Assembly (NCBI GenBank): GCA_007922305.1
Contig: ML677326.1
Location: forward strand, 57,847,446 to 57,911,445
DNA: 64,000 nucleotides
Source: Dermatemys mawii
Taxonomy: Eukaryota; Chordata; Testudines; Dermatemydidae
Reading direction: 5' to 3'
The notes under the pieces are model-generated. The model searched no databases. It saw nothing but the letters and a program-made list of their open reading frames with translations, and was not told the DNA's origin. Both the position numbers and the translations under genes were made by a program. Shown in pieces: positions 1 through 10,606 of this stretch (positions within the stretch are counted from its first letter, which is position 1; each line of letters starts with the position of its first letter).

Positions 1-3000
1 TAGGGTGCAACTAGAAGTGAGTGAATAACTGACTGTTTTGCTTCAGTGGCTAAAACAAAAATCTGGAAGAACGTAGTCATTTTGGATCAAACCAAAATAT
101 TCTGTTCAATCCTAAAACAATTTTTTCCCAGTTTTTCCATTTTGTTTCACCACATTTCTGACATTTCTCATGGAGCCACTTTGACTCCTTTTTTTCCTTT
201 TAAATAAACCCACCTTCATTTCTAATCAAATATGGTTTCAAAAACAAACAAGGACAATATTTCAATTTGAGGTGTTAAAATGAACCTTTTGAATTTTTAT
301 GAAATTGTTTTCTTTGGCTAAAACTATTCACTTAGTGTGACCTGAATTCAGTAACATTTTTGTGAAACTGAAAAATGCATTTTTTGGCAAATAAACCATT
401 ATTTGCCGAAGAAGTTCATCCAGTTGTAGAGGCAACTGAGGCAAATGCTTCTGCAGGAGAAGAGAAAGCAGGAATACTCACTGATCTCAATCTTCACATC
501 AGTTATCTTCAAGGAAGATAACTGATGTGAAGATCAGTGCTTTCCCTCCAAAATGTATTTAGTACCAAAAGTTTGGATAATCAGCAGCTTAAGTGGTTCA
601 GTATTCAAGGTTTAACCAAAACTTCTGAACCCTGGGAGATTCATACATAACTACTTTGAAGCCAGTTTTCTTTCCAGAACTATTGCCTACTATTCCATTT
701 GATTCTTTACACTAGTCACTTTTCCTTTGATGTTGAAGTTTGTCAAATGTCTTTTGAAAATGTGAGTAAACTAGTTTTCCTGAATTTTCCTTATCTGTCA
801 TAGCCATTATGTCTTCAAAGAACTCCAGCTGGTTACTTATGCATGACCTCCTCAGCCTCAATCCATGCTGATTATCCTTAATCAAATTGTGCTTTTCCAG
901 GTGCCTCTCTCTTTCCCCTACACCACATCTCTTGGCATAGTTTCCAAGATTCTCACTGGAGATGATACAAAATATACAGGTTTATACAGTCTTGTGGTTA
1001 GTTTGTTAACATACAAAAATAATGGAGTTGTGTGATATTTTCTCCCTTTGCAGGAATCTCTTTGCCTCAAAATATTCCCAGAAAATAAATTATAACAAAC
1101 TAAATACCTCAGTACAAGACTTCTGGATGAATTTCACTTGGAAAATGCCTTTAAGACTATCAATTAGCCTTTATTTAACATATTTGAGGTTTCTTAAACC
1201 TTTCTAGCCCTGCATTCCATGGAACATACTTTTGTGCTCATACTGTGCTTCTTTGAAATGTCTGTTGTAAGCAAGAAAAACTCATTTTTTAAAAATCATT
1301 ATATACCCACAGCATGATGACAGTCTGAGAAAGGCATAAGTCAAAATGTTGTAGAATTATAATTTCATAATGGATTTTTTGTTTATAGTTTTTTTTGCTC
1401 TAACAACTTGCCTTTTCAGCAGTTGATTGATATCTGTTAGGAATCAGCTACTCTGATTCAGCAATGTTAGATTTCAGCATGCAGCATTCGGGGTGGGGTG
1501 GGGAGGGAGGCAGGTATGTATGCATGGGCACACACACGCACTCTTTGAATGTGAATATAAACACTGATTTTTATTTTAAAAGCCACCGATTTAATATTGA
1601 TCACATGAACACATTTTAGATTTGTGTCATTCCCTTCAAACAAAGCTGTCCAGAACAACAAAGTCTAGTGTGTGTCATTAGACATCGCTTTGAGTAGGAG
1701 TTGGTGTAGGATCACGTCCAGTGAAGCTCCCCTGTTCGCAAGGGAGTGTGGGAACAATAGCCTCTCTGACCCAGTGTGGAGAAGGACAGGTCCATGTGCA
1801 CACTCCTTTCTGCTTCTCATTGGTACATAAAGAGAGAGCAGCCGCTGAACTCCACTGTATGTAGGTGTAACACTGGCAATGGCGCAGGCATGGTGGTTTA
1901 ATCTGGACAATGAATACTCCCTAATAATATTTTCTGGTAGATATCTATCCCCTCATTTTTTATTTCAAATAAGTTTTCCTAAGTGAAAGTGTTCATGAAC
2001 AGACTCTCTGTCAGGCAATCCTACAGCAACTCATTTTCTATGTACCATGCTGGAACAAGAAAATTCTGTGTTTTCACATTGGGCAAGAAGGGCATCAAAA
2101 CATCACACAAATCCTTGACTTCTGAGTAGATCTTTGCAGGAGGTGTGAGGCCAATGAAAAGAACCCCTCTGTAGCTGCTTATACAGTGCATGAAGACTCC
2201 AAATTGTTTTTATAAAGAAATAGTTCAGACATACTATATCTTTGATAGTTTCTCTCTCTTTCTCTCTCTCTGTTGATAGCAGCTCAGGATGCGCTTTGCA
2301 TCTCTGTTGAATCCCTAGTGCCATTAAGCTCCAGAAACCTGCACACACTTAATAGTCTCTATGAATAGAAGGAAGGACCATTATACTGAGCACTCAAGCT
2401 ACTTATCATCCACAAAGTTTTTAACTGATGGATTACATTGGGACTATCTCCGATCCCTGTGGGAAGCACCCAAGGATGTGAGACGTTCCTTCTCTTTTTC
2501 CCCTGTCACATATAAAAGCCAAGGAACAAGCTGACCCACTGAGGGCAGAAGCATATAGCTGATCATTGATGTCTGTCCACACACTCTTGTGAGCGGACCA
2601 CCATAGCTCCATCAGCACAAGCTAAGCACAGAAACCAACAGTGAAAGAAAAAAGCCAGCACTGGCAGGGTAGGGAAAGAGCAGGCACTTCTTTTTAGGAA
2701 ACAAAGTGACAATACAAATACAATTAGACTTGCTAGCAAGATACAGATTGTGTGGGGTGCCTAATTCACAGAGCACCGTAACTCTTTATTTGTGTGTACT
2801 TTTACCCATCCCAGGCCTCCTTCAGATGCTTTTTATTAGAGAAGAACTCAGAGTACATATCCTTGCATTCCCTTGTCAGATTAAGACATCTGGAACTCTG
2901 CTTTCATGCTCTCTATATCCAACCTATTCCTTTCATTTCTCCAAGTGGTAATCATAAGAGAAAACCCTCTCTGTGTTAGCATTGCTTCATGTAAGAACTG

Positions 3001-3009
3001 ATTTTCTTC
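1..3009. other. Intergenic stretch without a recognisable gene
   Basis: No ORF here has gene-like character; all are short and overlap on both strands. The first ~420 bases are AT-rich, with many runs resembling diverged fold-back interspersed repeats, but no boundary can be set. A G-rich tract lies near 1491-1512. Apart from the hairpin at 490-534 I see nothing definable. Confidence 0.5.
490..534. repeat. Perfect 21-bp inverted repeat with 3-nt loop
   Basis: Arms 490-510 and 514-534 are exact reverse complements, around an AAG loop. Pairing continues outward after a small bulge (ACTGATCT near 479-486 with AGATCAGT at 531-538). It looks like a snap-back duplication or a small fold-back element. 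No flanking duplication is evident. A pre-miRNA-like hairpin is possible but unsupported. Confidence 0.85.
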
Positions 3010-3651
3010 AAGTTCTTGAAGTTGCCCTGTGCTTTGGTGAAAATGTTTAGGTACTGCGCCTCACTAATTGGACAACCCTTTAACTCAGGAGAAGATATGA
3101 CTTTCTACAATGCCAAATTCTTAATAGAGCTCATCCATCTTCACTTCATGCATGCTGCAAGCATGAACAGCTTCAGAAAATTTTTCAAAGCTGATCAGAT
3201 TTTCAAGGACTAACGTGGACATTGCTTTGTTAGGTATGACCTCTCTGAAGACAGCTGTTATGGATATAGCTCTTTACTCTTTCAGAAAAGATCATAAAGT
3301 CCTTTTTACATCTTCCAGTAATAGCTTGAGTAAGTTCCTTGATCTTAGGATTCAATGTGTATCCAAAGAACTTGTCCCTAATCCTCTCCAGTTTCATATT
3401 TGTTGTATTTATGAGCTCATAGGATGAAAGAACACTAAAACACTTTTCAGGATAGCTTCTAAAGCCTCAGTACAGTCCCTAAATAGCTTCAGAGCATGGC
3501 TCAGAAAGAGAAATATAGTTCACCTCATTGACAGTCCCCTCATCTCCATAGAATTTCCAAATTACTTTGGGACACTCCTCCTCTGGAAATAACTAGTTAG
3601 TGGTTTCCAGCAGTTCAGTAATCTGTTGATTTCTGGCAAAAGAAACAATAA
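3010..3651 (-). pseudogene. hAT-like transposase pseudogene, C-terminal half
   Basis: Read on the minus strand across several frames, this matches the C-terminal half of a hAT-superfamily-type transposase often found as decayed copies in vertebrates. Recognisable pieces are LLPEINRLLNCWKPLTSYF near 3590-3648, then CPKVIWKFYGDEG, then NMKLERIRDKFFG, and LVLENLISFEKFSEAVHAC near 3145-3205. Stops and frameshifts interrupt every frame, so it is not functional. Removing the retroelement insertion at 3660-5262 with one copy of its target duplication brings this segment into frame with the remnant at 5276-6000. Family assignment is from motif memory; coding-derived origin is surer than the exact family. 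Confidence 0.6.
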
Positions 3652-3659
3652 CCTGTTAA
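3651..3659. repeat. Left target-site duplication of the PLE insertion
   Basis: ACCTGTTAA here corresponds to ACCTATTAA at 5263-5271 (8 of 9 identical). The pair flanks the composite PLE insertion 3660-5262. Confidence 0.65.
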
Positions 3660-3768
3660 AAGAATGAGGAGTACTTGTGGTATCTTAGAGACTAGCAAAT
3701 TTATTTGGGCATAAGTTTTCATGAGCTAAAACCCACTTCATCAGATGCATAGAGTGGAACATACAGTA
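3660..3768 (+). repeat. PLE-associated terminal repeat, inverted copy
   Basis: This is a SINE-like sequence containing GTGGTATCTTAGAGACTAG and ACCCACTTCATCAGATGCAT. It is homologous to 43214-43298 and, in reverse complement, to 5139-5262. It begins exactly 17 nt before GTGG and lacks the 37-45-nt head present in the sense copies. Relative to the PLE coding strand (minus), this is the antisense copy at its 3' side. Confidence 0.75.
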
Positions 3769-3885
3769 GGAATATATATATATATATAGTATATACTATA
3801 TAGTATTCCTACCTATATATATACATACATAGTGTATGTGTATATATATATATATATATTCCTACTATATGTATATATATACACA
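3769..3885. repeat. TA-rich microsatellite with internal palindromes
   Basis: This is a tract of (TA)n and (TATG)n between the terminal repeat and the PLE 3' region. GTAGGAATATATATA and TATAGTATTCCTAC can pair, so the tract can extrude as a cruciform. It probably expanded from the TA-rich tail of the element. Confidence 0.8.
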
Positions 3886-3889
3886 CCTA

Positions 3890-5138
3890 CAGAGAACAAG
3901 AACAAATGGGGGTTGTGATACCAACTCTAAGACTAATAAATTAAAGTGAGCTATTATCTGCAGGGGGAAAAAAAAACTTTTGTAGTGGTAAACTGGATGG
4001 CCCATTTCAAACAGTTGACAAGAAAGTGCGAGTAACAGTAAGGGAAAACTTAGCATGGGGGAATAGATTTCAGTTTGTGTAATGACCCAGCCACTCTGTC
4101 TTTATTCAAGCCTAATTTAATGGTATCCAGTTTGCAAATTAATTCAATTTCAGCAATTTCTCATTGGAGTCTTTTTTGAAGTTTTTTTGTTGAATAATTG
4201 CCACTTTTAGGTCTGTTACCAAGTGACCAGAGAGATTGAAGTGTTCTCCTTCTGGGTTTTTGAATGTTATGATTCCTGATGTCAGATTTGTGTCCATTTA
4301 TTCTTTTGCTTAGAGACTGTCCGGTTTGGCTAATGTACATGGCAGAGGGGCATATAGCACACTGGTAGATGTGCAGGTGAATGAGCCCCTGATGGCATGG
4401 CTAATGTGATTAGATCCTATGATGGTGTCACTTGAATAGATATGTGGACAGAGTTGTCCCTGGGCTTTGTTGCAAAGATAAGTTCCTGGGTTAGTGTTTT
4501 TGTTGTGTGGTGTGTGGTTGCTGGTGAGTATTTGCTTTAGGTTGGGGGGCTGTCTGTAAGTGAGGATTTGCCTGTCTCCCAAGATCTGTGAGAGTGAGGG
4601 ATCACCCTTCAGGATAGGTTGTAGATCTTTGATGATGCACTGGAGAAGTTTTAGTTGGGGGCTGAAGGTGACAGCAAGTGGCATTCTGTTATTTTCTTTG
4701 TTGAACCTGTCCTGTAGTAGGTGACTTCTGGGTACTGTTCTGTTTCTTCACTTCAGCAGGTGTGTATTGGAGTTTTAAGAATGCTTGATAGAGAGCTCAT
4801 AGGTGTTTGTCTCTGTCTGAGAGATTCGAGCAAATGCGGTTGTATCTTAGAGCTTGGCTGTAGAGAATGGATCATGTGATGTGTCCTGGATGGATGCTGG
4901 AGGCATGTACGTAAGTCTAGCAGTCAGTAGGTGTCCGGTATAGGGTGATGTTTATGTGACCATCACTTATTAGCACGGTAGTGTCCAGGAAGTAGATTGC
5001 TTGTGTGGATTGGTCCAGGCTGAGGTTGAAATCATGGTGAAATTCCTCAAGGACTTCTTTTCTATGGGTCCAGATTATGAAGATGTCAATGTAGTGTATT
5101 AAGGGACAAGAGCTAAGGAAGCGTTGTTCTATGTCAGC
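3890..5138 (-). mobile_element. Penelope-like retroelement body (RT end, linker, GIY-YIG), degenerate
   Basis: On the minus strand the order is the end of a reverse transcriptase, a linker, a GIY-YIG-type endonuclease and a 3' untranslated region. RT motif C is near 5079-5093 and reads YID-IF then IIWTH; one aspartate of the usual YIDD is missing by a 3-nt deletion. The linker at 4310-4684 is the longest intact frame (124 codons), with a conserved stretch near QILTSNHTPHNKNTNPGTY. The endonuclease near 4290-4370 reads MYISQTGQSLSKRINGHKSD, where PLEs normally have YIGQTG, and is preceded by a small deletion that shifts the frame. The 5' part of RT is absent, so the element is truncated and dead. 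GIY-YIG plus RT defines Penelope-like elements; the subfamily (Neptune-like) is a guess. Confidence 0.85.
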
Positions 5139-5262
5139 AAGTGGGTTTTAGCCTATGAAAGTTTATGCCCATACAAATTTGTTAGTTTCTAAGGTGCCAC
5201 AAGTACACCTGGTTCTTTTAGTCTGGATATAGACTAACATGGCTACCACTCTGAAACCCATC
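5139..5262 (-). repeat. PLE-associated terminal repeat, sense copy with head
   Basis: In reverse complement this holds a ~45-nt head (GGTAGCCATGTTAGTCTATA), the GTGGCACCTTAGAAACTAAC core and AAAACCCACTT. It then joins the PLE coding remnant directly. It is homologous to 43177-43298. The head may contain a pol III A-box-like motif, but I see no clear B box. Confidence 0.75.
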
Positions 5263-5271
5263 ACCTATTAA
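5263..5271. repeat. Right target-site duplication of the PLE insertion
   Basis: ACCTATTAA, partner of 3651-3659. Collapsing the pair restores a continuous frame through the hAT-like pseudogene, which supports this boundary. Confidence 0.65.
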
Positions 5272-5275
5272 TCTG

Positions 5276-6000
5276 TTTCAATAGATTTCTCTCTTCTACT
5301 TCAACAAGTCACGAATCTCTTTAAAATGTTATGTTCTGGTAGCAGGAAGTGGGAATAAACCTTTCAAATTAAATCAACATCAACTTTTCCTGCAGCGTGC
5401 TCCATTGCATTATGAAGAATGTATGCTAAGCAGTTGGCTGCTGTATTGTCCTTTTTGACATTTTTCAGTTTCTCATAAACAGTTATGCTTCCCATAATTT
5501 ACATTGGCATTATCAGCTGCTCATAGCTTCTCCAAAGTGAGGTCAAAAGCCTTGAGTTTTGCAAACATTTCTGTGGCATTGGCTTGCGCAGTTTCCTGAT
5601 GATCACTATAAAAATCCAGGAAAAAGTGTTGTATCTCTTTTTCAAAACTGAAATACCTTAAGACTAATGGAAAACACATTGTTTCTCTCTTATTTGAAGC
5701 ATCAGTGCCCAAAGAAAAATATAGTTCATTAGATTTAATATATTCTAAATGTTCCTGAATTGAATGTGGGGCTCAACATTCTTCCTCAATGCTTTTTGTT
5801 TGGGTTTTTCTGCAAGTCAAGTCTTTCGCCACAGACACGTCCTGGCAAATAGTTTTCGGTATGGTGATTGTAAAAAAAAACCCTCTGAGACAATGTTGCT
5901 TTTATCAACCAGAGTGGAAAACTGTTTCCTGATTCACAATCTATCTGTATAGTTATTGTAGTGATCCTGATTACAGAGATTATTAATTTCCCACCAGGTA
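5276..6000 (-). pseudogene. hAT-like transposase pseudogene, N-terminal/middle part
   Basis: The minus-strand frame at 5521-5712 contains TDASNKRETMCFPLVLRYFS and LDFYSDHQETAQA. After frame changes come ADNANVNYGKHN and, near 5370-5420, ANCLAYILHNAMEHAAGKVD. This order is typical of the core of hAT-like transposases with a catalytic Asp in TDAS. Between 5713 and 6000, weaker pieces (LARTCLWRKT, NVEPHIQF) extend it upstream. Several stops and shifts are present. It continues at 3651 beyond the inserted PLE. Confidence 0.6.
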
Positions 6001-6547
6001 TCAAGATTTCATAAAAAATCAGAGATTTTCTTGATTCAGATAGACAGGCAGATGTTCCCATACTATGGGGCAGGCCCTGTATGAGAATCTAAAGAGATCA
6101 ATACCAAGAGCCCCAGTCAGGCCTGAAAAAGCAGCTTCTTTTTGACTCTGGTATGCAAAATATTGGCTTCAGTGAAATTCACACCTGGAATCTGAACCTC
6201 TGCTCTGAGTGAAACCTAAAATCCTCTAGTCCTTTGGTTATGTTGCTACTTGCTACCCTTTTCCGCAATGGAGACACTACATGCGGGGCCTGTTGAGGTG
6301 ATCATAACATTAGCCAGACCTACCATTTGCTTTGAATGGGTTATTCTGAAATACAGCCATGTTTTATAATGTGCTGTTTCCACCCTGCCTACTTGTGGAG
6401 GCAATGGAGCCACACAAATGCTGATATCAGAAGCAGAAGTTCTGCTGGAAAGAGATTTCTCCCACCATGCACTGTTAGACAGGTTAGTTGTTTGCAGCCT
6501 ATCCAGACCAGTAGAGAACTGTAAGACTCCTCCTCTACATTTTTTAG
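6001..6547. other. Anonymous spacer
   Basis: I recognise no gene or bounded repeat between the transposase remnant and the hAT-like element. Confidence 0.4.
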
Positions 6548-6555
6548 AGCATGAG

Positions 6556-7485
6556 CAGGGCCGGTGTAACCACTAGGTGAGCTAGGTGGCCATCTAGGGT
6601 GCCAAAATTTGGGGGCACCAAAAAGAGGTGCCCCAAATTTTTTTTTACACTACTGCTTATCAAAGTCATTGGTGACGCTCATGCCCAGGGCCTCCCCTGC
6701 CCCATGGTGGGCTACGCTCCCCGCCTGCTCCTGCTCCTGCAGAGGCTGCTGTCGGCCTGGGCTTGGGCAGCCTGGCTTCCCCCGAGCAGCGCCCGGTTCC
6801 TGCTGCTCTCGGCCGGCAGGTGCAAGGCCCCAGCCAAGCCTGGCCCCTTGCATCTTCTCCGCAGCAGCACCCCACCCCCACCTGCTTCCTCCCAGGCAGC
6901 CGCGGTGGCAGTGGCTGGGGAGTCTAAGAGGAGGAGTGGCCCCCGGGGAAGCGGGGGAGACTCCGAAGTGAAGAGGCTGCTGACACAGCCTGAGCACTGG
7001 AGACTGAAAGGTACTGCCCAAGCCCAGGGCGGCAGCGGCCTCTGCAAGAGCAGGAGCAGGCGGGGAGCATAGCCCACCATGGGGCAGGAGAGTTCACGCT
7101 GCTGCTGCTGTTTCTCGCTACAGCCATCCTCCTGCGCTGGGTGGCAGGGCCGGGAAAAGGCAGCAGCAGCACAGCCTATCCTGCCCCATGATTGGCTATA
7201 CTCTCTGCCTGCCCCTGCTGCTGCAGAGGCAGTACCGTTCAGTCTCCCACTGAGTGTCGCCCGGCTCCTACAGTAGTAAGACTTTGAATGGGACACCATC
7301 AGAGGCAATAGCAAACAACTGAAACACCTTAAAGGTAAAAAAGAAACATTACAACAGCCCTGACGCATTCTGACAGGCTGTTTATAGTGCTAAATTCACT
7401 AGTTTTCGGAGGTTGTGGGCGGGGTCGGGGGGGACACAAGGTGGAAGTTTTGCCTACTGTACAAAATATCCTTGCACCAGCCCTG
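6556..7485. mobile_element. 930-bp hAT-like non-autonomous element with TIRs and 8-bp TSD
   Basis: The left terminus is CAGGGCCGGTGTAACCACT. The right terminus, reverse complemented, is CAGGGCTGGTGCAAGGATA. Flanks are AGCATGAG (6548-6555) and AGCATGAA (7486-7493), an 8-bp duplication matching 7 of 8 as expected for hAT. The interior is GC-rich, unlike its surroundings. It carries three related copies of a block containing CCATGGTGGGCTACGCTCCC, at about 6690-6750 (+), 7024-7085 (-) and 7175-7225 (+), so it can fold on itself. The long overlapping ORFs in this stretch are composition artefacts; no transposase is seen. Confidence 0.75.
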
Positions 7486-7493
7486 AGCATGAA

Positions 7494-9768
7494 CATCACC
7501 AATGACTTTGATAACACAATGAATTGATGCATTTGATGGAGCCACATGTTTTACTTGAGAGAGTCAAGTGTGGCAGGATCTGGAGACTGGGTTTAAGAAT
7601 CTTTAAGCATATTGTCTATTGCTGTTTTGTTCACAGAATTTATGACAAACAGACATGGGTTCCTGATAAAGCCTGATATTACTTCCTAATATTAGGGCCT
7701 CCGTTTAGGAGATCTTCTGTCTAACAGTCTGTCAGCCACCAGAACCCTGTCCTTGGCCTTCATCCACAAAATTACCTTTCTAATTCAGATTTGTCTCCAT
7801 CCATTCAATTTCAATCTGTATTGAAAGATATTCAATCTGTAATCTGTATTTTAGCCTTGCACTCTCTCTCTCTGTCTGTCTTCCCTCTATTTTAAACTTA
7901 ACATGACAAAAAGGGGAACTGCTGTCCTCTCAAGCCCTGCCTGCAATCATCTTTCCTGTCAGTCACTCAGACCATTAACTTGTAAGTAGTCTTTGATTCT
8001 TCCCTCTCCTCTGCCCCCACATCAGTCTATGATTTGCTCTCTAGAGTTTCTAAAATCTGACCTTTTTCATTCTGTGCTCCCTGAAAAACTCCAGTCTCTC
8101 ATTGTAATCTCATCTTTTGATTACTGTAACCTCATTTTCGCTGGCTCCCAATCCCTGACAGACTGCAACACAAGCCAGCTTAGCTCTCTGCATCAGAGTC
8201 TAACCAGCTGTTAGTCCTGTCAAAGTATTGGCTGGCTGCCTGGTTTGCAGCCTCAAACAGAAAATCACAGGGAAGGATAGCTGAATGGACAGAAAGGCAT
8301 GGAGCATGGGCCCACTCACCCCCTGTGTGGGCCTCCTACTGCCAGCATCACTCTGCATGTTTGTACACACACGCACACACACACACACACTCCTGCATCC
8401 ATGGTCTCCCTCTCCTCTCCTTTTCACCGCACAAACCCATGTCCAACGCTAAGTCCCTAGAGGACAGAGACAGTGGTCCACAAAACTAGGACTGTCCAGA
8501 TTTAAACTGGATGAATGAGCCCTGACTTCCAAATTTCCCCAAATGTGTCTGCTCTGAAGTGGCCAGCCCTCTCCTGGTACCACCTTCCTGATGATAACAA
8601 ATACTATTTTAATCAAAGCACTGACTGGTTTGTAGTAAAAAGTAAAATAGCGTATTAATCAAAAGTCATGGGTCATGATGCAAAGAAGGAAGTGTAGCAG
8701 TTAGAAAGAGTTACAACCAAAAAAAGTAGAAATACACTTGTAAGACTAAAACTTAATTTTAAAGAGTTACAATCTTTTCCTAAGCAGATTTCTCACTTAT
8801 AATCAGTTTCCAGAGACTTCAGCCCCCTTGATTGAAGGACCCATCTTTCTGTGATCTCAATGGCTCTGGCCTCTTTAATCCCTCACATGATGGATAACTT
8901 GGCGGTTCTCTGGCCCTCCCTTTAAATCCAATAAACCTTTGAAAAGCATCTCTCTCAAAGTTTAGTGACCCATTTTTTAAGAGGCAGAAAGACTTTCTGG
9001 GATGCCATCTCCATCCTCTGTCAAGATTGGTAAGTGGTCATCTTTCCGCAACAGCTCTCCTGATAGCTTTGTTTATCTTGCATGCAAATATTCCTTCATT
9101 GTGTCTGCCTGATGACCAGGGTGGTACACAAGCAAATACATAGCCCTTCGGGATCTGGACATGCTGACTGCCCAACTATCTTGTGACCTTTCTGTTTACC
9201 ACACATGTAAATTGCAATCCCGTTATCATTGCAATCCAGTTTACTTTGTATGCAAGACCTTTGCAAACCAGTTTTTACTTCATTAAATACAGAATTTAAA
9301 GCATAATATCAGAGACTATCCATATCTCCACACATAGTATTAGAAATATTTCATCAGCATGTCATTAGTTTTCCTATGACCCTTTTTAAATAAAGTTCAT
9401 GACATCAATTAATTTGGGTACACTGGTCAAGCCAGCTGAAACTCACTGCTAGATACCTGGGAGGCTCTTGCCCTCTGGTGGTTGCATGCTCTTTGGGTCA
9501 CAGGCAAAGATAGTGTTGAGTAGAGATCCTGTGTAAAACTGAGGGGATTCACATGGTTTTAATCACAACCTGGGTAAACATCTATTGTTTCCCCAAGTTT
9601 GACTTTTGTTTTGGATTCAAAACTGAAAACACAAAGTAAACCTTAGTTAGGAGAAACTTAGACAAGGTGAAACTGACAAAATCCTTCCAATGGAAATGTC
9701 ATGTTTTGCACAGCTTTGAGGTCGCAACCTGCGTGGGACTAGTCACAAGTGCAAATGATTGTGAATAA
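7494..9768. other. Anonymous intergenic stretch with a CA microsatellite
   Basis: No supported gene. A (CA)n tract lies at 8365-8390. Pyrimidine-rich patches occur near 7860-7890. Confidence 0.45.
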
Positions 9769-9773
9769 AGCAG

Positions 9774-10601
9774 TGTGATGGGGTATATAAATCACATGCT
9801 GTGTACTAAAGAGGCTAGAGAGCAGCTTTGGGACTAAATGGGCCCCAATCCATCACATCTGCAGAGCCTGCTCCAACAAGAGGAGGAGTTTAAAAGAGCC
9901 ATGCAGCCCAGAAAGCAGAGGTGGAGCAAGAACAGGAACAGACAGAATATAGGAATGGGTATGGACCCATCCTGAGACCTCTGAGCACAGGCATAGTGGG
10001 AGACCTTGCTGCAAGGAAGGGAGATCCACTAGTGTCTGTTTCCCCAGGCCCAGGAGGAGAGAATAGCTTGTCCTTAAGGATTAAAGAACCTTTTCCTCTA
10101 TCCTTTCTTGGATTGCTTGTGAGACAGTGGCCATGTCCTGGACTGGGAAAATAAGTGGTAAGAAGTGGCCCAGGGAGGCAACCTTGAAGCACTTTTTAGT
10201 GTTTGATATTGCTGCCACTTGTAGGGCCCTGAGCAAGAGCCTGGTTGAGAGGGTGGGCCCAGGCTCCTCTACTCACCAGCTATGAGGGGATCATGAACAA
10301 TCCCACCTTGAGATAAGGGAGGTAAAGACATTATAAGCCTTGAAGTAAGGGTGTGAGGCCCATGGGGGCCTGGACTTAGAATAGAAATGCCTTTGTGAGA
10401 GATGTTGGACTTTTGGACTTTTACCCCAGGAAGGGTAGACTTCAGTGATGACCTGGCTGAAGGGGTGAGTTCCTGTCTACTGGAGAAGAGACTATCACCG
10501 TGCTGGAGCAACCACAGGCAGGAAATGCTAGAGACAAAGAGAGTTGTGACTCAGGGATCCAACCACTAGGCAGTATCACTGGTGAGTCCAGTCCTATCAC
10601 A
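9774..10601 (+). mobile_element. Solo LTR, 828 bp, 5-bp TSD
   Basis: It starts TGTGATGG and ends CTATCACA, an 8-bp imperfect inverted terminus of TG...CA type. It is flanked by perfect AGCAG duplications at 9769-9773 and 10602-10606. A TATA-like TTTAAAAG occurs at about 9889-9896, followed by AGCCATGCAGCCCAG. A similar arrangement occurs after the TATA box of the LTR at 45439. ATTAAA near 10080 could serve as a polyadenylation signal. No internal retroviral or gypsy sequence remains, so it arose by LTR-LTR recombination. Orientation is inferred from the TATA-like box. Confidence 0.8.
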
Positions 10602-10606
10602 AGCAG

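Noticed and set aside
6712..7368. 218-codon minus ORF and 157-codon plus ORF
   Set aside because: Both fall inside the GC-rich hAT-like element, where all six frames are open for long distances.
8365..8390. CRISPR-like or regulatory array
   Set aside because: It is a simple (CA)n microsatellite; no array of spaced repeats occurs anywhere in the window.
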